From positions 1 through 64,000 of the forward strand of contig NZ_BSTM01000017.1 of the NCBI RefSeq assembly GCF_030269515.1: a stretch of 64,000 bases of DNA, written 5' to 3'. Below are positions 7,310 to 15,672 of the stretch, piece after piece. The translations under genes were made by a program, and so were the position numbers. Within the stretch, counting starts at the first letter, position 1, and each line of letters starts with the position of its first letter. Below the pieces are notes generated by a model. The model did not search any database. It saw nothing but the letters and a program-made list of their open reading frames with translations, and was not told the DNA's origin. The DNA comes from Actinomadura sp. NBRC 104412 (GTDB lineage Bacteria > Actinomycetota > Actinomycetes > Streptosporangiales > Streptosporangiaceae).

Positions 7310-8743
7310 CTAGAGCTTGGTCCAGATGCTCTTCACTTCGGTGTACGCCTCGATGGCCTCCCAGCCCATCTCGCGTCCCATGCCGGACGCCTTCATCCCG
7401 CCCCACGGCGCCGCCGGGTCGAGGATCGGGAAGGTGTTGATGTAGACGCTTCCGGCCCGGATCCGGCGGGCGAGCCGGTTGGCCTCGGAGATGTCCCGCG
7501 ACCAGATGTAGGCGGTCAGGCCGTACTCGGTGTCGTTGGCCTTGGCGACCAGCTCGTCCGGGTCGTCGTAGGGCAGGACGGACAGCACCGGGCCGAAGAT
7601 CTCCTCGCGGGCGATCCGCATGTCCTGGGCGACGCCGCCGAACACCGTCGGCTGGTAGAAGTAGCCGTTCGCCAGGTCACCGTCGGCACGGGCGCCTCCC
7701 GTGACCAGCTCGGCGCCCTCCTCCTTGCCGAGCCTCACGTAGCCGTCGACGCGTTCGAGCTGCTCTTCCGACACCAGGGGGCCGAGGTTGGTGGCCGGGT
7801 CGAGGCCGGGGCCGAGCCTCATCCCGGACGCGGCGCCCGCGAGCTTCTCGGTGAACTCGTCGGCCCGCCTGCGGTCGACGTAGTAGCGCGACAGCGCGGC
7901 GCACATCTGCCCCGAGTTGAACACGCCGCCCATCAGGTTGCCCGCGATGATGGCGTCCACGTCGGCGTCGGCGGTGATGATGCTGGGGGCCTTGCCGCCC
8001 AGCTCCAGCGACACGCGCTTGAGGGAGCGCCCGGCCTCGGCCGCGATCTCCCGCCCCACCTCCGTCGACCCGGTGAACGAGACCTTGGCGACCTTGGGGT
8101 GGCGGACCAGGGCCCGGCCCGTCGCGGGACCGCCGGTGACGATGTTGACGACGCCCGCGGGGAACCCGGCCTCCACGAACAGCTCGCCCAGCCGCAACGT
8201 GCTCAGCGGCGTCTGCTCGGCCGGCTTGATCACCACGGTGTTGCCCGCCGCGAGCGCCGGGGCGAACTTCCAGGCGGCGATGGGCAGCGGAAAGTTCCAC
8301 GGGACGATGAGCGCGCACACGCCCAGCGGCTCGCGGTGCGTCCTGAAGTCGACGTCCGGGACGGACGGCGACGCGGTCACCCCGGTGATCTTGGTGGCCC
8401 AGCCGGCGTAGTACCGCAGGTGCTCGGCCAGCCCGGCGACAGACCCGCCGCTGACATACAGCGGCTGGCCCTGGTCGGTGGTCTCCAGGCGGGACAATTC
8501 CTCGGCGTTCCGCTCGACCAGGTCCGCCAGCCGCAGCATCAGCCTGGCGCGCGCCGCGGGCAGCATGCCTGCCCATTCCGCCGACTCGAAGGCGCGGGCG
8601 GCCGCCTCGACCGCCTCGTCCACGTCGGCGTCCGTGGCCTCCGGTACCTCGTCGATCACCTTCCCGGTCGCGGGGTCGTAGGTGGGGAACGTGGTGCCGC
8701 GCCCGGCCGTCCACTTCCCGTCGATCAGCATGCGCTGAGGCAC
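7310..8743 (-). CDS. NAD(P)-dependent aldehyde dehydrogenase
   Basis: 477 residues, a full-length class of the ALDH superfamily. Visible motifs: PWNFPLPIAAWKFAPALAAG, KPAEQTPL (cofactor-binding Lys), FTGSTEVG in the Rossmann loop, LELGGKAP with the catalytic Glu, and GQMCAALSR with the catalytic Cys. It oxidises an aldehyde to the acid in the cytosol. It lies 49 bp downstream of the alcohol dehydrogenase gene on the same strand, so alcohol to aldehyde to acid is the likely sequence. The start ATG is at 8743. Confidence 0.93.
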   Translation of the reverse strand: MPQRMLIDGKWTAGRGTTFPTYDPATGKVIDEVPEATDADVDEAVEAAARAFESAEWAGMLPAARARLMLRLADLVERNAEELSRLETTDQGQPLYVSGGSVAGLAEHLRYYAGWATKITGVTASPSVPDVDFRTHREPLGVCALIVPWNFPLPIAAWKFAPALAAGNTVVIKPAEQTPLSTLRLGELFVEAGFPAGVVNIVTGGPATGRALVRHPKVAKVSFTGSTEVGREIAAEAGRSLKRVSLELGGKAPSIITADADVDAIIAGNLMGGVFNSGQMCAALSRYYVDRRRADEFTEKLAGAASGMRLGPGLDPATNLGPLVSEEQLERVDGYVRLGKEEGAELVTGGARADGDLANGYFYQPTVFGGVAQDMRIAREEIFGPVLSVLPYDDPDELVAKANDTEYGLTAYIWSRDISEANRLARRIRAGSVYINTFPILDPAAPWGGMKASGMGREMGWEAIEAYTEVKSIWTKL

Positions 8744-8792
8744 GTATCGCCCATCCTTCCGCCGTCCCGCGGGACGGCCGGTGAGACAACGT

Positions 8793-9905
8793 TCAGTGTT
8801 CGTGGACCAGGACGCCGCGGATGTTCTTGCCGTCCTGGAGGTCCTGATAGCCCTGGTTGATCTGGTCGAGGCGGTAGCGCTGGGTGATCAGCTCGTCCAG
8901 CTTGATCTGGCCGGCCTGGTAGAGGTCCAGCATCCGGACGATGTCGTACTGCGGGTTGGACGACCCGAACAGGGCGCCCTTGACCGACTTCTCGAACAGC
9001 GTCAGCAGCCCGCTGGGAAGCTGGATGTTCAGCAGGCCCGGGTTGGCCAGGCCGGTGATCACGACGGTGCCGCCCTTGCCGACCGTCTCGAACGCGGCGG
9101 TGACGACCGCGCTGTCCACCGTGCCGACCGTGATCAGCGCCTGGTCGGCGCCCTGGCCGCGGGTCATCTCCACGACCGCCTGCTGCGCCTCCTCCGCGTC
9201 GGCGAACGCGTGCGTGGCGCCCATCTTCATGGCGGTGTCCCGCTTGAACGCCACCGGATCGACGACGACCACGTTCTTCGCCCCGGCGTGCACGGCGCCC
9301 TGGACGGAGTTGATGCCGACCCCGCCGATGCCGTAGATCACCACGGTGTCGCCCGGCCGCACCCCGCCCGCGTACACGGCGGTGCCCCAGCCGGTGGGCA
9401 CGCCGCAGCCGGTCAGCACCGCGACCTCCAGCGGGATGCTCGGGTCGATCTTGACGACGGAGTCCTGGGAGATGGTCCCGTACTGGGAGAACGTGCCGAG
9501 CATGCACATGCCGCCGACGTCCTCGCCGTCCAGGCGCATCCGGAACGTCTGGTCGGGCATGCAGCCGACGGCGATGCCGGCGCCCAGGTCGCACAGGCTC
9601 TGCCGGCCGGTGGAGCAGTAGCGGCAGTGCCCGCAGCTCGGGATGAAGCTGCACACCACGTGGTCGCCGGGCGCCACCTTGGTCACGCCCGGACCGACCT
9701 CCTCGACGACTCCGGCACCCTCGTGCCCGCCCACCATCGGGAAGCGCGGCTCGATGTCGCCGTCGATGAGGTGCAGGTCCGAGTGGCACAGCCCGGCGGT
9801 CACGTACCGGATGAGGATCTCACCCTCCTTGGGGCCGTCCAGGTCCAGTTCCACGATCTCGAACGGCTGGTGAGCCGCGGTGAGTATCGCCGCTTTCGTC
9901 TTCAC
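8793..9905 (-). CDS. Zinc-dependent alcohol dehydrogenase, NDMA-dependent (MDR) type
   Basis: 370 residues from GTG at 9905, preceded by GAGGAGGGG. Catalytic-zinc residues are seen in GLCHSD and GGHEGAGVVEEVG. The structural-zinc lobe is CGHCRYCSTGRQSLCD. The nucleotide-binding motif is YGIGGVGINSVQGA. The sequence style, including GCGVPTGWGTAV and the C-terminus DLQDGKNIRGVLV, matches the actinobacterial NDMA-dependent class III-like enzymes that hold a tightly bound NAD and need an artificial or redox-cofactor acceptor. It is the first gene of an ADH-ALDH operon. Confidence 0.9.
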   Translation of the reverse strand: MKTKAAILTAAHQPFEIVELDLDGPKEGEILIRYVTAGLCHSDLHLIDGDIEPRFPMVGGHEGAGVVEEVGPGVTKVAPGDHVVCSFIPSCGHCRYCSTGRQSLCDLGAGIAVGCMPDQTFRMRLDGEDVGGMCMLGTFSQYGTISQDSVVKIDPSIPLEVAVLTGCGVPTGWGTAVYAGGVRPGDTVVIYGIGGVGINSVQGAVHAGAKNVVVVDPVAFKRDTAMKMGATHAFADAEEAQQAVVEMTRGQGADQALITVGTVDSAVVTAAFETVGKGGTVVITGLANPGLLNIQLPSGLLTLFEKSVKGALFGSSNPQYDIVRMLDLYQAGQIKLDELITQRYRLDQINQGYQDLQDGKNIRGVLVHEH

Positions 9906-10116
9906 CGTGTACCCCTCCTCGGGCGCGCCTCGCGGGGTGGACGCGTTACCGCAGACGTTAGGCGGCCGACGCGGCTTCGGGGTCGCCACATAGTGCACCC
10001 CCGCTCGCCATTTCGTGCACGTCACCGCTGACGCGCGACGCGGCTCGCGCGGAAGACGCCGTCCCCCGCGACCGCTTCGCGCGAAGGGCCGCCGGGGGAC
10101 GGTGGAACGCGGAAGG

Positions 10117-11865
10117 CTACTCCAGCGGGGGCAGGTTGGACGGGGGAAGCGCGGGGCCGAGGTCGGGCGCGGTCTCGGTGGAGACGATCCGGCGCGGCGG
10201 CCAGGTGACGCCCTTCGGCGGCCATTTCTGGCCCGTCCGCTCAAGGAACCACTTCGGCGGCTCGTACAGCGGGAGCTCGTAGTCGTCGGGGAGCATGCTC
10301 TTCCACTTGATGTTCTTCGTGCGCCGCTCGAACTCGTCCTTCATCTCGGCGATGACCTTGGGCTGGGTGAGCAGGTCCACCGTGGTGCCGGCGAGGTACC
10401 TGGCGGCCATCAGCATCCCGACGTGGCCGGAGTGGTGCGCCCCGGTCGCGGTGTGGTGCCACGAGTGGTTCTTGGTGCCGCGGGGCTGGTGCGCCGTGCC
10501 CATCTGGATGGTGGGGACCTGCCAGCTGATGTCGGCGACGTCGGTGGAGCCGCCGCCCATGAACACCGGCGCGGGCGGGGTGAGCGGGCTGATCGTTTCG
10601 GAGAACCCCGATTCCTCGGTCCCGTTGGAGCGTTGCAGCGCCTTCCCGAAGTTCTGGTCGGCGGCCGAGAACTTCGGGGGGCCGATCTGGGTCATGTTGG
10701 CGTGCATCAGTTCGGCGCCGCGCTTGTTGCCGAGCTGGTTCCACGTGCCGGCCATGATGCGGTGCTCCATGCGGGTGCCCGTGGCCAGCGCCGCGGCCTC
10801 CGCGCACTTGATGAGCCGGTCCATGAGGATCTTGGCGCGGGCCGGGCTGCCCTCGCGGGCGTAGTACCAGATGGACGACAGGGTCGGGAAGACGTTGGGC
10901 GCCTGCCCGGTCTGCCGGATCGCGTAGTGCATCCGGGACGTGTGCGCCTGGTAGCTCTCCCGCAGGTACTCGGTGAGCGTGGCCATCGCCGTCACGGCGT
11001 CCTGGGTGGAGCGCGTCGCCAGGGGCGAGCCGCCGTGCCCGTCGGTGCCCAGGAAGTGGAAGGCGATGCTGTACATGGCGTTGCTGGAACCCCAGTTGGT
11101 GCCGTTGTTGCTGCTGGGATGCCAGTCCACGAACGCGTCGAGGCCCTTGTAGACCCCGGCCTTCACCGCCACCGTCTTGCCGACCAGTTGCTCCTCGGCG
11201 GTGGAGCCGAAGAACTTGAGCGTGCCGGAGATGTTGCGGGCCTTCATCGCCACGGAGACGGCGACGGCCGCGGCCGCCGCGGCGGCGCCGAGTGCGTTGT
11301 GCCCGCAGCCGTGCCCGAATCCGTACGTGGGGGCGTACGGGTCATGGTGGTAGGCGAGCGGGGAATGCCTGGGGTTGCCTTTCTCCTGTGAAAGTCCCGG
11401 CAGTGCGTCGTACTCGCCGCTGAACCCGATCACGGGTTTTCCGGTGCCGTTGCTGAACGTGGCGACGAAGGCGGTCGGCATGCCACCGGCGCCCCATTTG
11501 ATGGTGAACCCGTTGGCCGCGAGGAACTGCGCCTCGGCCCACGAGGAGTTCCATTCCGCGAGCGAGGGCTCGGCGAACTCCCAGATCCTGTCGTTCAGCC
11601 CGATGATGGCGTTGGACCGGCGGTCGATCCACGACAGGGCCGCGTCCTTGGCCTGCGAGTCGAGGGCCAGGCCGGTGGGGGGAGCGTAGTTCGCGGGGTC
11701 GGCGGGCGTCGTCCTGGGGTCGAGCGCGAGGTCGGAGGCCGCGGCCATGGCGGGGTCGGCCGTCAGGATCGGGGTGACGGCCGCGGCGGTGCCCGCGACG
11801 CCGAGCAGGCCCAGCATGTCGCGCCGGCTCATTCCGGACGAGTCGAGATGGTCGGTTTCACACAA
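10117..11865 (-). CDS. Tat-exported M20-family amidohydrolase (AbgB-like)
   Basis: 582 residues from TTG at 11865, which has AGGAGAG seven bases upstream; an in-frame ATG 11 codons on is the alternative. A Tat signal is clear (MSRRDMLGLLGVAGTAAAVTP). The M20 metal site is indicated by GFGHGCGHNALGAAAAA, with FFGSTAEEQLVGK contributing the acidic pair and VDWHPSSNNG the next ligand. A dimerisation-type insert follows (FHFLGTDGHGGSPLATR). The family hydrolyses acylated or aminoacyl amides such as p-aminobenzoyl-glutamate. The C-terminal extension after ~residue 480 is Trp/Pro rich. Export suggests an extracytoplasmic amide substrate; no partner gene is evident. Confidence 0.88.
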   Translation of the reverse strand: MCETDHLDSSGMSRRDMLGLLGVAGTAAAVTPILTADPAMAAASDLALDPRTTPADPANYAPPTGLALDSQAKDAALSWIDRRSNAIIGLNDRIWEFAEPSLAEWNSSWAEAQFLAANGFTIKWGAGGMPTAFVATFSNGTGKPVIGFSGEYDALPGLSQEKGNPRHSPLAYHHDPYAPTYGFGHGCGHNALGAAAAAAAVAVSVAMKARNISGTLKFFGSTAEEQLVGKTVAVKAGVYKGLDAFVDWHPSSNNGTNWGSSNAMYSIAFHFLGTDGHGGSPLATRSTQDAVTAMATLTEYLRESYQAHTSRMHYAIRQTGQAPNVFPTLSSIWYYAREGSPARAKILMDRLIKCAEAAALATGTRMEHRIMAGTWNQLGNKRGAELMHANMTQIGPPKFSAADQNFGKALQRSNGTEESGFSETISPLTPPAPVFMGGGSTDVADISWQVPTIQMGTAHQPRGTKNHSWHHTATGAHHSGHVGMLMAARYLAGTTVDLLTQPKVIAEMKDEFERRTKNIKWKSMLPDDYELPLYEPPKWFLERTGQKWPPKGVTWPPRRIVSTETAPDLGPALPPSNLPPLE

Positions 11866-12394
11866 CGGGCCACTCTCCTTACGGGAATGATCGACCGCGC
11901 CGCGGGCGCGGCGAACCGAGGCCGCGTGCCGGAACGCCCCGGGAACGAGGGCATACGGGCAGGCGGGCCTATGGGAGCAAGGGGTGGGATGACCGGGAGT
12001 CGCGGTCGCGTGGCGTCGTCGCCGGCGCCCGGACCGATGGCCTGGGTTTCGTCGTCCTGGCGGCCGGAAAGGGGAGGTCCTTGTCCCTTTCCGGCGTGAT
12101 CATCTTCGTCGCGCTCAGTCTCCGCCCGGACGGGTTCCGGATCATGGGCGACGTCTGCCAAAAAGAGCGCGGCCGTCTCTGCGTTGATCAACGGTTTGAG
12201 GATTCGGCGGCCGGAACCGCGGTGGCGCGGGTGCAGCTCGGTTGGCTTGCGTGGCCGGATGGATCAGATGGCGAAAAGTGACGGAAGATGATCACGCGGC
12301 GGCCTTCTGGGCGCGCTTTTGGCCGGCCTTCCAACAAACGGTGCCGGCTCCGCGTCCTACCGTCCGAAGGCCCACGTGCACCAGGGGGAGCTTG
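11866..12394. other. 529-bp divergent intergenic region
   Basis: The region separates the M20 amidohydrolase (minus) from the NB-ARC regulator (plus). Frames are open on both strands, as in most high-GC DNA, but their products show no recognisable motif and no good ribosome-binding site. It must hold promoters for both genes; I cannot place them with confidence. Confidence 0.45.
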
Positions 12395-13807
12395 ATGGCC
12401 TACGAGTCCCATCCCGCCTACGAGTTCGATCCCGCCGAACAGTCGCATCCCGCCAACGAGTTCGACGCCGTTCCCACCCCGGACCATGTCGCCACGCCGG
12501 AGGAGTTCATGATCAGGCTTCGGCAGCTCAAGCGATGGGCCGGGTTCACCTATCGCGAGCTGGAGTCGCGCGCCAGGGACAACGGGGACCACCTCGCGCG
12601 CAGCACGCTCGCCTCCACGCTGCGCCGCGACGCGCTGCCCCGCCCGGACGTGGTGGAGGCGCTGGTGCGTTCCTGCGGGCTCGACCCGGCTCCCTGGGTC
12701 CGTGCCCGCAGGCGCCTCACCGTCCTGCACACGGGGGACGGGTCCGCCGGGGACGGGCACCCGGGGGACAGGCCCCCGCGCCCCGCCGAGAGAACGGTGC
12801 CCCGGCAGCTCCCGCCCGTACCGCCCCGGCTGGTGGGACGCGGACGGGAGCTGGAACAGGCGCTCTCGATGATCAGCAGTGCGCCGGTGACCGTGGTCAC
12901 CGGCCCGCCGGGGGTCGGGAAGTCGGCGGTGGGCGTCCGCGCCGCGCACCTGGCCGCCCACCGCTTCCCGGACGGGCGGCTCTACGTCAACCTGCGCGGG
13001 ACCACCCCGGGCGCCGAGCCGATGACCCCGGCCGAGGTCGCCGGGGCGCTGCTGCGGAGCCTCGGGACCCCGGACGCGCAGGTGCCCTCGGACGCCGGGG
13101 AGGCCGCGGCCAGGCTGCGCAGCGCGCTGTCCGACCGGCGCGTGCTGGTGCTGCTGGACGACGTCGCCTCCGCCGCGCAGGTCCGGCCGCTGGTCCCGAT
13201 CGGCGGGCCGAGCGCCGCGGTCCTGACCTCCAGGGCGTCGCTCACCTCGATCGAGGGGTCGCTGCACCTGCGTGTCGGCGAGCTGTCGCACGAGGCGGCG
13301 CAGGAGGTGCTGGCGTGGTACCTCGGGCAGGAGCGGGTCAGGGCCGAGCCGGAGGCGGTGCGGACGCTGGCGAGCCAGTGCGGCCGCCTTCCGCTGGTGC
13401 TGCGGGTCGCCGCGGCGCGGCTGGCCGCGCGGCCCGACTGGCCGGTGCGCGCCCTGACCGGGCGGATGGCCGACGAGCGGCGGCGGCTCGACGAGTTCCG
13501 GGTGGACGACCTGGAGGTACGGGCGAGCCTGGCCGTCAGCTTCGAGGACCTGGAGCGCAGCCGCGCCGAACAGGACCGGATGGCGGCCCGCGCACTCCGC
13601 CTCATCGCGGGCCTGCCCCCGGGCGAGGTGCGGCTGCCGGACGCCGCGGCCGCCCTGGACGCCTCCCGGGACGCCGCGGACCGGGTGCTCGAACGCCTGG
13701 TGGACGCCAACCTGGTGGAGAGCGGAGGGCCGGGCCGCTACCGCGTCCCCGAGCTGGTCCGCCTCTTCGCCCTGGAACGTGCCGAGGCCCGCGGAGACGA
13801 CCGGTAG
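12395..13807 (+). CDS. HTH plus NB-ARC (STAND) ATPase regulator without C-terminal repeats
   Basis: 470 residues from ATG at 12395, chosen for the GGGGGAG site upstream; the frame is open from 12242. Residues ~35-105 form a helical HTH-like module common in actinobacteria (EEFMIRLRQLKRWAGFTYRE, LARSTLASTLRR). The NB-ARC part has Walker A GPPGVGKSA, Walker B RVLVLLDDV, sensor AVLTSRASL and the GLPL-like GRLPLVLRVAAARLA, followed by a winged-helix domain ending YRVPELVRLFALERA. AfsR-like STAND proteins usually carry C-terminal TPR or WD repeats as ligand sensors; these are absent here. It is probably a nucleotide-dependent transcriptional regulator. It converges with the phosphotransferase gene. 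Confidence 0.85.
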   Translation: MAYESHPAYEFDPAEQSHPANEFDAVPTPDHVATPEEFMIRLRQLKRWAGFTYRELESRARDNGDHLARSTLASTLRRDALPRPDVVEALVRSCGLDPAPWVRARRRLTVLHTGDGSAGDGHPGDRPPRPAERTVPRQLPPVPPRLVGRGRELEQALSMISSAPVTVVTGPPGVGKSAVGVRAAHLAAHRFPDGRLYVNLRGTTPGAEPMTPAEVAGALLRSLGTPDAQVPSDAGEAAARLRSALSDRRVLVLLDDVASAAQVRPLVPIGGPSAAVLTSRASLTSIEGSLHLRVGELSHEAAQEVLAWYLGQERVRAEPEAVRTLASQCGRLPLVLRVAAARLAARPDWPVRALTGRMADERRRLDEFRVDDLEVRASLAVSFEDLERSRAEQDRMAARALRLIAGLPPGEVRLPDAAAALDASRDAADRVLERLVDANLVESGGPGRYRVPELVRLFALERAEARGDDR

Positions 13808-13826
13808 TCGACCGGTGCCAGGCCGA

Positions 13827-14783
13827 TCAACCGGCCGGGACGAGCAGCCGGCGCAGGTGGCGCAGGTGCTGCGCGACGGCGCCCTCGTAGCGTGGACGGG
13901 TGGCGTCGTCGAGTCCCGCGATCGCGTCCCGCCACATCAGCGCGCGGCTGACCAGGGCCGGGGCGGCGGTGAGCCGTACCGCCGCTTCGGCCCGCCCGGC
14001 CGGGATCCCCCGGCGCCGCCACTCCTCCAGGTAGGTGTCCCGGACGAGGTCGAGGGCGTCGCGGTCGCCGGGGACGAGCGTCCGCACGTCCGCGAGCATG
14101 ACCTCCAGGGAGAGGAACGGGTGGCCGATCATGCTCTCCGCCCAGTCGAACACCACCGGTCCCCGCGCGGTGAGCAGGAAGTTGCCGCGCCAGATGTCGG
14201 CGTGCACCACCGTCTCCGGGACGCCGTGCGCGGCGAGCCTCCGGCAGGTCTCCCCGAAGGGGCCGGTCAGGCGGCGCAGCGCGGAGAGCTCGTCCGGCGC
14301 GAGCCCGCGCGGGCCGGCGAGCGGCCCCCCGCCGGCGGCCTCGCGGACCAGCGTGTCGAAACGTTCGGGGAGCGTGGCGAGGCGGTGGTCGGGGCAGCCG
14401 GTGCATCCCAGCTCGCCGACGTGGCGGGACGCGTTGGCCTGGATGCGGACGAACGCGGGGATCATTTCGGTGTAGGCGTGCACGAACCGCGCCGGGTCCG
14501 CGTAGCGGCGGCCCGTCCCGAAGTCGGCGGTGAGCATCCAGTTGCGATCGGGATCGGCGGCCAGCACCTCGGGCACGTCGCCGGGTGACCATTCGGCGAG
14601 GGCGCGGGTCAGCGCCGCCTCGTGGCCGAAGGCGGGCGGGGACGACTTGAAGTAGACCGTCCCCGCAGTGGTGGGGACGCGGAATTGGCACGACCATGCC
14701 CGGGTCTCCGCCTGCTCCGCCGGTCCGGTGATCGTAATTCCCGCGCGGCGCAGCCGTTCCGCCGTCCATTCCTGCGGCGTCAC
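13827..14783 (-). CDS. Aminoglycoside-phosphotransferase-family kinase-like protein
   Basis: 318 residues with an APH/choline kinase fold. The nucleotide-binding Lys is probable in TVYFKSSPPAFGHEAALTRAL. The catalytic loop is VVHADIWRGNFLL (H-x-D-x4-N) and the metal-binding segment is PVVFDWAESMIGHPFLSLEVM. Such proteins phosphorylate a hydroxyl on antibiotics, sugars or other small molecules; the substrate cannot be told from sequence. It is divergent from the RiPP operon at 15005, with ~220 bp between, so it could be co-regulated or unrelated. Confidence 0.85.
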   Translation of the reverse strand: MTPQEWTAERLRRAGITITGPAEQAETRAWSCQFRVPTTAGTVYFKSSPPAFGHEAALTRALAEWSPGDVPEVLAADPDRNWMLTADFGTGRRYADPARFVHAYTEMIPAFVRIQANASRHVGELGCTGCPDHRLATLPERFDTLVREAAGGGPLAGPRGLAPDELSALRRLTGPFGETCRRLAAHGVPETVVHADIWRGNFLLTARGPVVFDWAESMIGHPFLSLEVMLADVRTLVPGDRDALDLVRDTYLEEWRRRGIPAGRAEAAVRLTAAPALVSRALMWRDAIAGLDDATRPRYEGAVAQHLRHLRRLLVPAG

Positions 14784-14905
14784 GCTGATCGTCTTCCTTT
14801 CGACCAGGCGTCCTGCACAGCCTCACAGTAAGTGTTCCGTGCCGCCTTACGACCGTGTCCATCTCTCCGGGACAGGGCGGGACAAGCCGGGATGACGCCG
14901 TTGTC

Positions 14906-14935
14906 TTGCCGTAATCCCGCGCCGCCGCCTACGGT
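14906..14935 (+). promoter_or_regulatory. Candidate promoter of the RiPP operon
   Basis: TTGCCG at 14906-14911 and TACGGT at 14930-14935 are spaced by 18 bp, which resembles a housekeeping sigma-factor promoter. It lies ~70 bp before the precursor gene start. The match is moderate and unsupported by other evidence. Confidence 0.35.
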
Positions 14936-15004
14936 CCTAGCTGTCCAACGAATTCGGCGGATACGGGGGATGCCCATTCCGCCAAACCGGGGAAAGGAGG
15001 GGTC

Positions 15005-15184
15005 GTGTCCACGACCTCGATCACCTCGCGTATCGCGGCCAACGGCATGCAGCAGCACCTGCACGCCGAGCCGGCCACCGTGGCCGAGTGCCGCTACGCG
15101 GGCTACAGCTGCTGGTTCGACTCGGACTGCTGCAACGAGACCGTCCGGCTCATCTGCGAGTGGTGGACCTGCCGCTACGCCTGA
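15005..15184 (+). CDS. Cysteine-rich RiPP precursor peptide (59 aa)
   Basis: The 59-residue frame starts at GTG 15005, with AAAGGAGG at 14993-15000. Residues 1-28 look like a leader (TSITSRIAANGMQQHLHAEP). Residues 29-59 look like a core with Cys at 29, 36, 42, 43, 51 and 56. The core opens CRYAGYSCWFDSDCC and ends CEWWTCRYA, so CRYA occurs at both ends. There is no Lys in the core. The peptide lacks the YxxP leader motif and the Thr at -2 that I expect of lasso precursors, and no residue 7-9 positions after a plausible core start is obvious except G33 to D39/D41. Context (cyclase-like, PqqD-like, disulfide-forming and export genes) makes it the substrate of the downstream operon. Confidence 0.8.
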   Translation: MSTTSITSRIAANGMQQHLHAEPATVAECRYAGYSCWFDSDCCNETVRLICEWWTCRYA

Positions 15185-15197
15185 TCGGGAGATACCC

Positions 15198-15235
15198 CCG
15201 GGCGGCGGTGGGAGGACGACCCCACCGCCGCCCGG
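15198..15235 (+). terminator. Strong hairpin between precursor and processing genes
   Basis: A perfect 15-bp stem, CCGGGCGGCGGTGGG at 15198-15212 and its complement at 15221-15235, with an 8-base loop. It begins 13 bp after the precursor stop. The position is the usual one for a partial terminator or processing site in RiPP operons, giving more precursor transcript than enzyme transcript. Confidence 0.8.
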
Positions 15236-15273
15236 CGGCTCCGGGTCCTTTCTCTCTGTGTACGGGGGACGGA

Positions 15274-15672
15274 ATGCTACGAGTGATAAAGGCGGCGAAG
15301 GCCGCACGCGAGGCCCGTGAATTCCTGGCCAAGGCCAAGGGGCCGGGCGGTTCCTACCGGCTCGAGGAATGGCCGCGCGTACGAGGCGGTGTCCGCCGCG
15401 GGAAAGCGCGGGACGTCCGGCCGGACGTGGTCCGCCTGCGCATCGCCCAGCGACTGACGGCGGGATTCCTGGACCCGGTGGACGACGCGGTATTCCTGAC
15501 CGCGGGTCTGCGCCGGCTGGGATTTCCGGTCTCTTTCCACCTCGGCCGCGAACTGGCCACCGCCCGTCCCCCGGCGGGCTATTTCGCATGGGTGCAACAC
15601 GGCGACGAAGTGGTGAGCACGTCCCTGCCCGTACGGGACGAGTACATCGAGATCCACAGGTCGGTGGCGTGA
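15274..15672 (+). CDS. Lasso B2 / McjB-like protein lacking the catalytic Cys and His
   Basis: 132 residues from ATG at 15274. The C-terminal half follows the transglutaminase-like fold of lasso leader peptidases: LTAGLRRLGFPVSFHLGRE matches the family's helix and strand (LRRRG..a.l.iG), and YFAWVQHGDEVVSTSLPV matches the HAWV..dG.v block. The family's His of HAWV is Phe here, and the protein has no cysteine anywhere, so it cannot be a Cys protease. I infer a pseudoenzyme, perhaps a leader-binding or scaffold subunit. It overlaps the next gene (TGATG at 15670-15674). Confidence 0.7.
   Translation: MLRVIKAAKAAREAREFLAKAKGPGGSYRLEEWPRVRGGVRRGKARDVRPDVVRLRIAQRLTAGFLDPVDDAVFLTAGLRRLGFPVSFHLGRELATARPPAGYFAWVQHGDEVVSTSLPVRDEYIEIHRSVA

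Noticed and set aside
11829..12191. 120-residue minus-strand frame in the intergenic region
   Set aside because: It overlaps the start of the M20 gene, has low-complexity composition and no ribosome-binding site.
15005..15184. Calling the precursor a class I/II lasso peptide
   Set aside because: No Thr at -2, no YxxP leader motif and no clear ring acid at position 7-9 from an obvious core start; the B2-like protein also lacks its Cys.
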